Positions 1 through 8,469 of a stretch of 64,000 nucleotides of DNA are shown piece after piece. This stretch comes from Streptomyces sp. TS71-3. GTDB lineage: Bacteria > Actinomycetota > Actinomycetes > Streptomycetales > Streptomycetaceae. Within the stretch, counting starts at the first letter, position 1. Each line of letters begins with the position of its first letter. The DNA lies in contig NZ_BNEL01000003.1 of the NCBI RefSeq assembly GCF_018327685.1, forward strand, positions 3,472,001-3,536,000, written 5' to 3'. The position numbers and the translations under genes are program-made. The notes beneath the pieces were generated by a model. The model ran no database searches and was not told where the DNA came from. It saw only the letters and a program-made list of their open reading frames with translations.

Positions 1-90
1 GGTACCGGCCCCCGGCCCGCGCACCGAACGCACCGCCCGGCACGGGGACTGTGCCTCAGCGGTTCCAGCCGTACAGCAGCGGGCGCGGTC

Positions 91-1104
91 TCAGGCGTAC
101 AGCGGCGGGCGCTCCGCCAGCTCGACGGTGACCCGTCCGCCCGTCTCCAGGGCCCGCTCGCCCGCCTCCGCGACGGCGGCCGACGCATAGCCGTCCCAGG
201 CGCCCGGCCCGGTCACCAGGCCCTGCCGGGTCGCGTCCACCCAGGCCTGGACCTCGCGGTCGTAGGCGTCGACGAAGCGGACCAGGTAGTCCTGCGGCAC
301 TTCCTCGCGTGCGCTGCCGTCCGTCTCCACCACCATGGTGCGGCCTTCGCCGATGCGGGCGCTGCCCGACTCGCAGACGGCCTCGCAGCGAACCTGGTAG
401 CCGAAGCCGCAGTTGACGAAGATCTCCACGTCCACGACCGCCCCGCCGGACGTCTCGAAGAGCACCAACTGCGGGTCGAACAGGCCCTCGGGGGCCCCTG
501 CCGAAGGCCGCGGCCGCAGTACTGACACCGCCGTGATCTGCTGGTTCAGCAGCCAGCGGCTGGCGTCGACCTCGTGGGAGACCGAGCTGTTGATCATCAT
601 GGCGCTGGTGAAGCCCGCGGGGGAGGACACGTTGCGGTGCGTGCAGTGCAGCATCAGCGGGCGCCCCAGGCGGCCCGAGTCGAGCAACTCCTTCAGGCGC
701 AGGTACTCGGCGTCGTAGCGCCGCATGAAGCCGATCTGGGCCAGCCGCCGGCCGGCCCCGGCCTCCGCCTCCATCACCCGCAGCGCCCCTGCCGAGCCGG
801 GGGTCATCGGCTTCTCGCAGAGGACCGGCAGACCGCGTGCGAAGGCGGCGAGCAGTGCCTCCTCGTGGTCCGGCCCCGGGGAGGCGATCAGCACCGCGTC
901 GACCCCCGGCGCGTCGAGCGCGCCGAGCGGATCGGCGTGCAGGGTCACGCCCTCGATGCCGGCCGTCGCGGCCTCGGCGCGCGCCGTGTCAGGGTCGGCG
1001 ACCGCCGCGACCCTGGCCCCGCTGACCGCCCGATCGATGCGCCGCACATGGTCGGCGCCCATGTGACCGGCACCCAGCACGGCCACGCCCAACAGGTCAC
1101 TCAC
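91..1104 (-). CDS. Gfo/Idh/MocA oxidoreductase, inositol 2-dehydrogenase-like
   Basis: A 337-residue NAD(P)-dependent sugar or inositol dehydrogenase. The N-terminus has a Rossmann motif (GAGHMG, about residues 11-16), and CEKPMT near residue 96 is the EKP motif of the Gfo/Idh/MocA family. The C-terminal half carries the family's beta-sheet substrate domain, with an SSVSHEVD segment where inositol dehydrogenases keep catalytic Asp and His residues. The start is a GTG at 1104 preceded by AGAGGTG. It is divergent from the PTS genes with 161 bp between them, so it may act on an imported sugar acid. The exact substrate cannot be told from the sequence; other sugar or scyllo-inositol dehydrogenases are possible. 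Confidence 0.85.
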   Translation of the reverse strand: MSDLLGVAVLGAGHMGADHVRRIDRAVSGARVAAVADPDTARAEAATAGIEGVTLHADPLGALDAPGVDAVLIASPGPDHEEALLAAFARGLPVLCEKPMTPGSAGALRVMEAEAGAGRRLAQIGFMRRYDAEYLRLKELLDSGRLGRPLMLHCTHRNVSSPAGFTSAMMINSSVSHEVDASRWLLNQQITAVSVLRPRPSAGAPEGLFDPQLVLFETSGGAVVDVEIFVNCGFGYQVRCEAVCESGSARIGEGRTMVVETDGSAREEVPQDYLVRFVDAYDREVQAWVDATRQGLVTGPGAWDGYASAAVAEAGERALETGGRVTVELAERPPLYA

Positions 1105-1265
1105 CCGTACACCTCTTCCGGTCCTCCGCCGCCCGCCGCCGTCGGCCCACCATCATGCCCGGCGGCCGGGCGGGCAACCGTCCCGCACCGTGTGCGGTAC
1201 GTCGCACCATCCGTCACAGTCCTTCGTCTGGGCCGCATCCACCCACCCGTGCGAAGATCCCCCGC

Positions 1266-2228
1266 ATGGCTGAGCTGACTGAGCTGCTAGCGGCCGAGGC
1301 CATCCGGCTCGACGGCCGGGTGAACGACTGGCGAGAGGCGATCACCGCCGCCGGAGACCTGATGGTGGCGACGGGCGTCTGCGCCGATGCCTACACGGCC
1401 GACATGATCCAGAACGTGGTGGAGAACGGGCCCTATGTCGTCATCGCGCCCGGCTTCGCCTTCGCCCACGCCAGACCTTCGCCCGCCGTGCTGAAGACGG
1501 GCATGTCGTGGCTGCGGCTCGCCGAACCCGTCGAGTTCGGACACGAGAGCAACGACCCGGTGGAACTGGTGGTGGCACTCGCCGCACGGGACGCGGGCGC
1601 GCACACCGCCGCGATGGCCGCCCTGGCGCGGCTCCTCGCGGATCCCGGGCTCGCCCAGGCACTGCGTGACGTCTCGACACCGCAGGCGCTGCTGGCGGTA
1701 CTCGGCGCCGCGAGCCGAGCACAGGCGGCCCCCTCGCCCGCCAAGGAGACGGCCGGTCCGGGAGAGGCACGGGGCGGCGCGGCGACGGACCCGGGAGGCG
1801 ACGGGGCGGCCGCCTCGCTCGCGACAGCCGCATCAGCGCCCGCAGTAGGGGACGAGGAGACGGGCGGCACGGCGGATGGCCGGGCGGCACGCAGCGGCGG
1901 GAACGAGGAGCCTCGGCCCACCGGAACCGGCGGGGGCGGAGCCCCGCACAAGATCCTCACGGTCTGCGGCAACGGCCTGGGCACCAGCCTGTTCCTCAAG
2001 AACACCGTCGAGCAGGTCCTCGACCGCTGGGGCTGGCTGCCGTACGTCACCGTGGAGGCGACCGACACCGTCTCGGCCCGGGGCAAGGCGTCCGAGGCCG
2101 TGGCGATCCTCACCTCGGGGGAGATAGCACGGACGCTCGGCGACATCGGCGTACCCGTCAAGGTCGTCAGCGACTTCACCAGCACCGCAGAGGCCGACCG
2201 CGTCCTTCGGGACACCTACGATGTGTGA
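1266..2228 (+). CDS. PTS ascorbate-type IIA-IIB fusion protein
   Basis: A 320-residue cytoplasmic phosphotransferase subunit. Residues about 1-150 form a fructose/mannitol-type IIA domain with the phospho-His in AFAHARPSP. A stretch of about 80 Ala/Gly/Thr-rich residues follows as a flexible linker. Residues about 230-320 form a lactose/ascorbate-type IIB domain whose phospho-Cys lies in VCGNGLGTS. I chose the ATG at 1266 because an upstream extension would be compositionally unlike the family. In enterobacteria the ascorbate IIA and IIB are separate proteins (UlaC, UlaB), so the fusion is notable. It sits 15 bp upstream of the matching IIC gene. Confidence 0.88.
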   Translation: MAELTELLAAEAIRLDGRVNDWREAITAAGDLMVATGVCADAYTADMIQNVVENGPYVVIAPGFAFAHARPSPAVLKTGMSWLRLAEPVEFGHESNDPVELVVALAARDAGAHTAAMAALARLLADPGLAQALRDVSTPQALLAVLGAASRAQAAPSPAKETAGPGEARGGAATDPGGDGAAASLATAASAPAVGDEETGGTADGRAARSGGNEEPRPTGTGGGGAPHKILTVCGNGLGTSLFLKNTVEQVLDRWGWLPYVTVEATDTVSARGKASEAVAILTSGEIARTLGDIGVPVKVVSDFTSTAEADRVLRDTYDV

Positions 2229-2243
2229 GGAGGCCCAGTCACC

Positions 2244-3815
2244 ATGGCCTGGCTTGTCACCACCGCCCAATTCCTCGTCGACGAGATCCTCAGCCAGCCC
2301 CCGTACCTGGTGGGCCTGATCACCGCGGCGGGTCTGCTCGCGCTGCGCAGGCCCGTGGGGCAGGTCGCCGGAGGCGCGATCAAGGCCACCCTCGGCTTCC
2401 TGCTGATCAACGCCGGGGCGACCCTGGTCACCGGCTCGCTGGGCCCGCTGGGCGAGATGATCCAGGGCGCCACCGGCGCGCACGGTGTCATCCCGACCAA
2501 CGAGGCCATCGTCGGCATCGCCCAGCAGCAGTACGGCTCCCGGGTCGCCTGGCTGATGATCCTGGGCCTCGCCGTCAGCCTGGTGCTGGCACGGTTCACC
2601 CCGCTGCGCTACGTCTTCCTGACGGGCCATCACATGCTGTTCATGGCCACGCTGCTGACGATGGTGCTGGCGAGCGCCGGCCAGCCGTCGTGGCTGGTGG
2701 TGGTCGTCGGGGGCGTGCTGCTCGGCATCATGCTGGTGGCGATGCCGGCCTTCGCGCACCCCTGGACCAGGCGGGTGACCGGCAACGACACCATCGCCAT
2801 CGGCCACTTCGGCAGCGCCGGCTACATCGCCTCGGGGGCCACCGGGCAGCTGGTGGGCGGACGCAGCCGCAGTACCGAGGAGATGAAGCTCCCCGAGGGG
2901 TTGCGGTTCCTGCGGGACTCGATGGTCGCCACCGCCCTGTCCATGGTGGTGCTCTACGTGGTCATGGCGCTGGTCGACCTGGGCAAGGTGGGCGAAACGA
3001 AGGCGTTCAAGGCCTTCGCCGTCGGCGGGGGGACGGCCGCCGACGGCGTCGGCAACTACGTGATGCAGGCCGTCATGCAGGGGCTGGAGTTCGGCGTCTC
3101 GGTGGCCGTGATCCTGTTCGGCGTGCGCACCATCCTCGGTGAGCTGGTGCCGGCCTTCCAGGGCATCGCGGAGCGGCTGGTGCCCGGTGCGGTCCCCGCC
3201 CTGGACGCGCCCATCGTCTTCCCCTACGCCCAGAACGCCGTGCTCATCGGGTTCGTCGCCAGCTTCGCCGGCGGCCTGGTCAGCCTGGGCCTGCTGGGCT
3301 GGGTCCTCCATCCGGCCTTCGGGCTCGCGCTGGTGCTGCCGGGGCTCGTGCCGCACTTCTTCACCGGTGGCGCCGCGGGCGTCTACGGAAATGCGACCGG
3401 AGGCCGCCGAGGGGCCGTCGTGGGCTCCTTCGTCAACGGCGTGCTGATCACCCTCCTGCCCGCGCTGCTGCTGAAGGTGCTCGGCGCCTTCGGCAAGGAG
3501 AACACCACGTTCGGCGACGCCGACTTCGGGTGGTTCGGCTCGGTCGTCGGCTACGCGGCCAAGGCGGGGAGGACGGGCGGCCTGGTGCTGATGCTGCTCA
3601 TCGGTGCCGTGGTGCTGGCGGCCGCGATCGTGGTGCAGAAGCGGGTGGTGCTCACCGGCTGGGACCCGGGTGCGCGCCGCGACACGCTGCTGCCGCCGGG
3701 GGCCACCGGGGCTGCGGCGGTGCCCGCGCCTCGACCGGCGCCCGGCATGGTGGGGCACGCGAAGGTGGCGCCGCCGGCCGGAGCCCCGGCACCGCCGCCC
3801 CCGCCGGCGGGCTGA
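2244..3815 (+). CDS. ulaA: PTS ascorbate-type transporter subunit IIC
   Basis: A 523-residue polytopic membrane permease of the UlaA/SgaT family, translocating and helping phosphorylate its sugar together with the preceding IIA-IIB protein. The segment around residues 128-200 (TGHHMLFMATLL, then GNDTIAIGHFGSAGY) is characteristic of the family. About 10-12 hydrophobic helices are visible. The last 60 residues are a Pro/Ala-rich cytoplasmic tail that enterobacterial UlaA (about 465 residues) lacks. The ATG at 2244 follows GAGGAGGCC. No L-ascorbate 6-phosphate lactonase is adjacent, so the substrate may be another sugar acid. Confidence 0.88.
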   Translation: MAWLVTTAQFLVDEILSQPPYLVGLITAAGLLALRRPVGQVAGGAIKATLGFLLINAGATLVTGSLGPLGEMIQGATGAHGVIPTNEAIVGIAQQQYGSRVAWLMILGLAVSLVLARFTPLRYVFLTGHHMLFMATLLTMVLASAGQPSWLVVVVGGVLLGIMLVAMPAFAHPWTRRVTGNDTIAIGHFGSAGYIASGATGQLVGGRSRSTEEMKLPEGLRFLRDSMVATALSMVVLYVVMALVDLGKVGETKAFKAFAVGGGTAADGVGNYVMQAVMQGLEFGVSVAVILFGVRTILGELVPAFQGIAERLVPGAVPALDAPIVFPYAQNAVLIGFVASFAGGLVSLGLLGWVLHPAFGLALVLPGLVPHFFTGGAAGVYGNATGGRRGAVVGSFVNGVLITLLPALLLKVLGAFGKENTTFGDADFGWFGSVVGYAAKAGRTGGLVLMLLIGAVVLAAAIVVQKRVVLTGWDPGARRDTLLPPGATGAAAVPAPRPAPGMVGHAKVAPPAGAPAPPPPPAG

Positions 3816-4003
3816 GCGGGCCCGCGGCCGCGCGACCAGGCCCCAGGGGCCGGTGGTCCGGATGGCAGCGACCGACCCCTGGGGAACGGGGGGCGACCCG
3901 CACCCCACGGGACCAAGGTCGCGGACCACCCGGCTCGCGTCCGACTCACCGGGGACCGCGCGGCCGTCTCGGGCGCGCGTCCCCGGCCAGCCGGCCGCGG
4001 GTG

Positions 4004-4280
4004 CCTCAGGGGTCCTTGCACTATGAGCGTCCGATCAGGGCGCGTGGTCTGGTGCTGGGGGCACTCCCCCACTGCCCTGAACGGGCGTGGGAGGTACCCC
4101 CACCCACGTCTTTCAGGCTGTGGGGGAGCATCGCAAGGCGCCGGAGAGTCCTTGATGGGGGTCCCCCCGCTCGAGCGAAGCCGAGAGTGGGGGAGGAGCT
4201 ACCAGGGCTTTCCGGCAACGCGGCGAGGTGCGGTGCCAGGCCGCGCGACCCGGGCGGGCATAGTGCAAGGACCCCTCAGG
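4004..4280. repeat. 277-bp MITE-like element with 22-bp terminal inverted repeats
   Basis: Positions 4004-4025 and 4259-4280 are inverted copies of one another with a single mismatch over 22 bp. The interior lacks a credible gene but holds two hairpin-rich modules (4067-4105 and about 4154-4198) of the kind scattered between Streptomyces genes. A related module recurs at 30920-30955. The 233-bp separation of the arms argues against a simple terminator. No clear target-site duplication is visible. The right end supplies the stop codon of the response regulator. Nothing recognisable lies in 3816-4003. Confidence 0.7.
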
Positions 4281-4920
4281 ACTGGAGGTGGCGGATGACC
4301 GCGAGCACCCGGCGGTTGTGATCCTCCGACGGCGGCAGCCCGAGCTTGCCGAAGACCGCCGCGACGTGCTTCTCCACGGTGCCCGGCGACACCGTCAGGG
4401 CCGCCGCGATCGAGCTGTTGGAGCGGCCCTCGGCCATCAGCGACAGCACCTCACGTTCCCGCTGGGTGAGCGCGGTCAGCTCGTCGGTGTGCCGGTTCGC
4501 CCCGGCGAGCTGGGTCACCACCTCCGGATCGAGCGCTGTGCCTCCGCCGCCGACCCGGTGCAGCGCGTCCACGAACTCCGCGACATCGGCCACCCGGTCC
4601 TTGAGCAGGTAGCCCACGCCCGCCGATCCCTGCGCGAGCAGCCTGGTCGCGTACCGCGTCTCCACGTGCTGGGAGAACAGCAGCACACCCGTGCCGGGGT
4701 GGTCCCGGCGGATGCCGATGGCGGCGCGCAGGCCCTCGTCGGTGTGCGTGGGCGGCATCCGGATGTCCACGACGGTGACGTCCGGCCGGTGCTCGGCGAC
4801 CGCCGCGCGCAGCGCCTGCGCGTCGCCCACGGCGGCGCACACCTCGTGCCCGCGCTCGGCCAGCATCTGGGCCATCAGCTCCCGCAGCACGGCCGCGTCC
4901 TCGGCGATCACCACACGCAT
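4276..4920 (-). CDS. LuxR/NarL-family response regulator
   Basis: A 214-residue response regulator. The receiver domain (about 1-120) has the acidic pocket in IAED and phospho-acceptor Asp52 in VVDIRMPP. The C-terminal LuxR-type helix-turn-helix starts at LTQREREVL and includes SPGTVEKH. I placed the start at ATG 4920, where the receiver consensus begins; 4929 is an in-frame alternative. It follows its partner histidine kinase by 13 bp and lies downstream of an ABC exporter, so it probably controls that exporter in response to an envelope signal. The final codons and the TGA at 4276-4278 lie within the terminal repeat of the 4004-4280 element. Confidence 0.92.
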   Translation of the reverse strand: MRVVIAEDAAVLRELMAQMLAERGHEVCAAVGDAQALRAAVAEHRPDVTVVDIRMPPTHTDEGLRAAIGIRRDHPGTGVLLFSQHVETRYATRLLAQGSAGVGYLLKDRVADVAEFVDALHRVGGGGTALDPEVVTQLAGANRHTDELTALTQREREVLSLMAEGRSNSSIAAALTVSPGTVEKHVAAVFGKLGLPPSEDHNRRVLAVIRHLQS

Positions 4921-4933
4921 GGCGCGCATGCTC

Positions 4934-6454
4934 TCACGCGTGCAACGGCAGCTCGACGGTGACCACCGTCGGCCCGCCCGGCGGGCTGTCCACGTCCAGG
5001 GTGCCGTCCACCGGGCGTACCCGCTGCTGGAGGCCGGTGAGGCCGCTGCCCGCGCCCACGTACGCACCGCCCTGCCCGTCGTCGGTGACGGCGAGGCGCA
5101 GCATGCCGTCCCGCTGGACCGCGAGGAGCCGGGCCCGCCGGGCACCGCTGTGCTTGATGACGTTGGTCAGCAGCTCCGCCGCACAGAAGTAGGCGATGGT
5201 CTCGATGGCGGCCGTGGGCCGCACCGGCATGTCCACCGACAGCTCCACCGGCACCGTGCTGCGCGCCGCGAGGGTCGCCAGCGCGTCCGGCAGGCCGTCG
5301 TCGAGCACGGGCGGGTGGATACCGCGGGCCAGGTCGCGCAGCTCCACGATGGCCTCCTTGGCGTTGTGGTGGGCGGTCTCCACCAGGCGGCGCAGCCTCT
5401 CCTGTCCGGGATCCTCCGGCGTGGCGCCGAGCCCGTCCCTGATCATGTCCAGACTCATCGCCAGCGCGACCAGCCTGACCTGGGCGCCGTCGTGCAGATC
5501 GCGCTCCACGCGGCGCAGCAGCGCCGCCGCGTCGTCCACCGCCAGCGCCCGTGTCTCCTCCAGGTCCCTGACCCGCTCGGCGAGCGCCCCGGGGCCGAGC
5601 AGTTCCCGCATCAGACGCCGGTCGACACGGACCACCGCCCGGGCCAGCCACGGCGCGATCAGCAGCGTGGCCAACCCCACCGCCGCGGCGAGCAGCGTGC
5701 CCCAAAACGTGTGGAAGCGGGGCGAGCCACCGAACGGCAGCGGCGTCAGCGTCGGAGCCCCGCGCTCGCCGCCGTGGGCGGGGTACTGCCCGAGCAGGCT
5801 CCACCGCAGCGGCGTGCTCAGGTTGATCAGGCCCGTCGCCCACCACATCACGGCGTACCAGCCGAACGCCGACACCGGCAGCTTGACCAGCACGTAGGCC
5901 ACGCAGCGCCAGGCGGCGCCGTCCCGCAGCCGGGTGTCGACCCGCGAGAAGAGCCCATGAGCCCGGGGGACCGGGGCGGGGGCCGGGATGTGCTCCCCCA
6001 GCAGCCACCGGGCGAGCCCCCGGTGCGCCCGCCCCAGCACCCGCCCGAGCCCGAGTCCCAGCACCAGGAACAGCGCGCCGAGGATGCCGCCGATCAGCGA
6101 GACCAGCAGCCCGGAACCCAGGCAGAGCAGCACGACGACCAGCACGAACCCGGCCAGGGCCAACGGGAGGCCGGCCAGGCAGTACCCGAGCTCGGCCCAC
6201 GCACGGGCCGTCCAGGGTGCGGTCAGGACGACGCGAACTCGGTGAGCCATGTGGCCGGCGCCGGCGCCGGCGCCGGCGCGGCGGGTGGCGGCGTGCCCGC
6301 TGCCTGCCGGGTTGCCGTCCTCGACTGCGGGTGTCTCCGCGTGCGGTGCCTCAGGTGCCCGGGGGCCGCCCGGGGGTGCGGCGCGCTCGTCGGCCATGGG
6401 CACCTGCTTGTCCGCCATGGGCACAGTGTGCTGGTCCACGGCCCGCTCAGGCAT
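4934..6454 (-). CDS. Two-component sensor histidine kinase (HisKA_3 type)
   Basis: A 506-residue membrane sensor kinase. After an Ala/Gly-rich cytoplasmic start there are several hydrophobic helices (about residues 85-140, 185-215 and 255-285), resembling the 'putative sensor' membrane domain of actinobacterial kinases. The phospho-acceptor is in ERDLHDGAQ, followed by an HATPase domain with ELLTNVIKH (N box), DDGQGG and GSGLTGL. The start at 6454 overlaps the ABC permease stop by 8 nt, suggesting translational coupling. It should phosphorylate the regulator encoded immediately downstream. The ligand is unknown; ABC partners of this type often export antimicrobials or lipids. Confidence 0.9.
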   Translation of the reverse strand: MPERAVDQHTVPMADKQVPMADERAAPPGGPRAPEAPHAETPAVEDGNPAGSGHAATRRAGAGAGAGHMAHRVRVVLTAPWTARAWAELGYCLAGLPLALAGFVLVVVLLCLGSGLLVSLIGGILGALFLVLGLGLGRVLGRAHRGLARWLLGEHIPAPAPVPRAHGLFSRVDTRLRDGAAWRCVAYVLVKLPVSAFGWYAVMWWATGLINLSTPLRWSLLGQYPAHGGERGAPTLTPLPFGGSPRFHTFWGTLLAAAVGLATLLIAPWLARAVVRVDRRLMRELLGPGALAERVRDLEETRALAVDDAAALLRRVERDLHDGAQVRLVALAMSLDMIRDGLGATPEDPGQERLRRLVETAHHNAKEAIVELRDLARGIHPPVLDDGLPDALATLAARSTVPVELSVDMPVRPTAAIETIAYFCAAELLTNVIKHSGARRARLLAVQRDGMLRLAVTDDGQGGAYVGAGSGLTGLQQRVRPVDGTLDVDSPPGGPTVVTVELPLHA

Positions 6455-7325
6455 CCCGCCGGACCAGCAACGCGCCGCCGGCCACGAGTATCAGGGCCGC
6501 ATAGAGGCAGAGGACGCCGAACCCGGTCCACGGCGAGAGCATGTCAGGCATCGGCTTGGCCACGGCCAGGGAGTTCCCCGCGATCATGGTGGGGAAGTAC
6601 TTGGCGAACCTGACTCCGGTCAGCCCGGAGAGGATCGCCGGGAGCACGAAGACGACGGCCACGAGGGCGCCGATGGCGCTCGGCGCCTGCCGTGTGACCG
6701 AGCCGAGGCCCACGCCCATGAGGCCGACCAGCGCGAGGTAGGCGCCGGAGAGCAGCACGGCCCGCAGCACACCGGGCTGGTCCAGCGCCGGGTGCGGCAC
6801 CGCCGGGTGCAGCGCGGCCCGACCGGCGAAGAAGGTGACGAGGGCGACGGCCTCGCCGACGGCCAGCGCCAGCAGCCCGAACACACCGGCCTTCGCCGCC
6901 AGCGCCATCGGTCGCCGGGGGACGGTCGCGAGCGTGGACCTGATGGATCCCGACGCGTACTCTCCGGTGACGAGCAGCACCCCGATGACACCGATCACCA
7001 ACTGGCCCACGGCCACACCGGCCATGACGTTGTTGGTGGGGTCGAAGGCGGCGGCCCTGTCCGGGCTGGGCGGCCTGGTGTTGGCCATGGTGATCACGCC
7101 GATGCCGACCATGGCCACGGCCGTGAGCAGCAGCGCCCAGAGCGTCGACCGCAGGGTGCGCAGCTTGATCCACTCCATGCGGGCCACGTGCCGAAGGCCG
7201 TACCGGCCACCCGCATGGGCCGACTTCGGGCGGGACGCGGCGGAGGGTTCCGTCAGGGGACCGGACGGGGCGGAGTGGCCCGGCGCCGGTGACGGGTGGG
7301 GACCGGGGGATGCCGGTGACGTCAT
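6447..7325 (-). CDS. ABC transporter permease (ABC-2 type)
   Basis: A 292-residue integral membrane protein with about six transmembrane helices. A Pro/Ser-rich N-terminus of about 45 residues precedes VARMEWIKLRTLRST, the entry segment common in ABC-2 permeases of antibiotic or multidrug exporters. VTGEYASGSIRSTL is another typical stretch. The ATG at 7325 overlaps the ATPase stop codon (ATGA), so the two are coupled. It forms the membrane half of an exporter with the upstream ATPase. The substrate is unknown, but coupling to a two-component system suggests a stress or self-protection role. Confidence 0.88.
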   Translation of the reverse strand: MTSPASPGPHPSPAPGHSAPSGPLTEPSAASRPKSAHAGGRYGLRHVARMEWIKLRTLRSTLWALLLTAVAMVGIGVITMANTRPPSPDRAAAFDPTNNVMAGVAVGQLVIGVIGVLLVTGEYASGSIRSTLATVPRRPMALAAKAGVFGLLALAVGEAVALVTFFAGRAALHPAVPHPALDQPGVLRAVLLSGAYLALVGLMGVGLGSVTRQAPSAIGALVAVVFVLPAILSGLTGVRFAKYFPTMIAGNSLAVAKPMPDMLSPWTGFGVLCLYAALILVAGGALLVRRDA

Positions 7326-8236
7326 GAGTGCCGCTCCTCGTCCTGTGCGGTGCCCCGGCGGGGCGAGGCCTTCTCCGAGTGCCGGCTGCTCGCCGGCGGA
7401 CTGTGGTGAGGGGCGGGAGCACCACCCGGCAGGGGCCCGGCCGCGTCGCGGGTGGACGTGCCGTCCACGGAACGTGCGGCGCGAAGGCCGGGGTCCGCGC
7501 CCGCCGCGCGCGGAGCGGGGGCCGAGCCGTGGTACTCGGCGCTCTCGCCGGTCAGCCGGAAGAAGGCGTCTTCGAGCGAACCGCCGCCACGGGTCAGCTC
7601 CCGCACCGTGGTGTCGGCGAGCAGCCGGCCCCGGCCGATGACCACCAAGTGGTCGGCCGTCAGCGCCATCTCGCTGATCAGGTGGCTGGAGAGCAGGACC
7701 GTCCGGCCCTCGGCGGCGAGCGACGTCATCAGGTTCCTGATCCAGCGCACGCCCTCCGGATCGAGGCCGTTCACCGGCTCGTCGAAGAGCAGGATCGGCG
7801 GGTCCCCCAGGAGGGCCGCGGCGATGCCCAGCCGCTGGGCCATGCCGAGCGAGAACTTCCCCGCTCGCCGGTGCGCCACCGAGCCCAGGCCGACGGTCCG
7901 CAGCACCTCGCCGACCCTGCCGGGCGGTATGCCGCCGCCCGCGGCCAGCGCCGACAGATGGTGGCGGGCGCTGCGGCCCGGATGGAACGTGCGCGCCTCC
8001 AGCAGGGCCCCCACCTCGCTCAGCGGCCACGCGAGGTCGCGGTACGCGCGCCCGCCGATGCGGGCCTCGCCGGTGTCGGGGGCGTCCAGACCCATGATCA
8101 TCCGCATGGTGGTCGACTTGCCCGAGCCGTTCGGACCGAGGAATCCGGTCACGCGCCCCGGACGCACGTCGAAGCTCAGCCCGTCCACGGCGAGGGTGGA
8201 CCCGTAACTCTTCGTGAGATTCCTGACCTCGATCAT
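7322..8236 (-). CDS. ABC transporter ATP-binding protein
   Basis: A 304-residue ATPase of the BcrA/DrrA exporter type. Walker A is GPNGSGKST (near residue 38), the signature is SLGMAQR (the SLGM variant usual in this subfamily), and Walker B is ILLFDEP. About 85 C-terminal residues after the nucleotide-binding domain are Ala/Pro-rich. The ATG at 8236 is preceded by GGGGAG and begins MIEVRNLTKSYG, the expected family start; the frame upstream lacks the fold. It is the first gene of a four-gene unit with its permease, sensor kinase and response regulator. Confidence 0.93.
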   Translation of the reverse strand: MIEVRNLTKSYGSTLAVDGLSFDVRPGRVTGFLGPNGSGKSTTMRMIMGLDAPDTGEARIGGRAYRDLAWPLSEVGALLEARTFHPGRSARHHLSALAAGGGIPPGRVGEVLRTVGLGSVAHRRAGKFSLGMAQRLGIAAALLGDPPILLFDEPVNGLDPEGVRWIRNLMTSLAAEGRTVLLSSHLISEMALTADHLVVIGRGRLLADTTVRELTRGGGSLEDAFFRLTGESAEYHGSAPAPRAAGADPGLRAARSVDGTSTRDAAGPLPGGAPAPHHSPPASSRHSEKASPRRGTAQDEERHS

Positions 8237-8327
8237 CACCACTCCCCGGCACGCCGGTGCGTGCTCACGGGAAGTCACGCTACGGAGCAGGGCCGTGGTG
8301 GCGTAACGAGGTTTGCCGCAATCTTCT

Positions 8328-8347
8328 TCTGGGGGCATACCCCCAGA
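8328..8347. terminator. Perfect 8-bp stem hairpin
   Basis: TCTGGGGG and CCCCCAGA pair perfectly around a CATA loop. It lies downstream of the SPFH gene and upstream of the ABC operon, both on the minus strand, so it plausibly ends the SPFH transcript. Similar short G/C hairpins recur between Streptomyces genes, so it could also be a repeat-family remnant. Confidence 0.55.
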
Positions 8348-8469
8348 ACCCCGGGTGCTCAGGACCGCAACGCGGGGTGGGGTTTACCACATCGGTGCAG
8401 GTGGAAGACGTGTGAGGGTGCCCGAATACGGCGGGCGGCTCGCGACCGCGCCGATACCGGAAGCGGGGC

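Noticed and set aside
1833..3929. A 698-codon open frame on the minus strand
   Set aside because: It lies opposite the PTS IIB/IIC coding sequence and has no motif; a G+C frame artefact.
4004..4280. Bidirectional terminator
   Set aside because: The inverted arms are 233 bp apart, too far for a simple hairpin, and the interior carries its own repeat modules.
6447..8252. A 601-codon frame spanning ATPase and permease genes
   Set aside because: Only its last 292 codons are real (permease). The first half is an out-of-frame reading of the ATPase gene.
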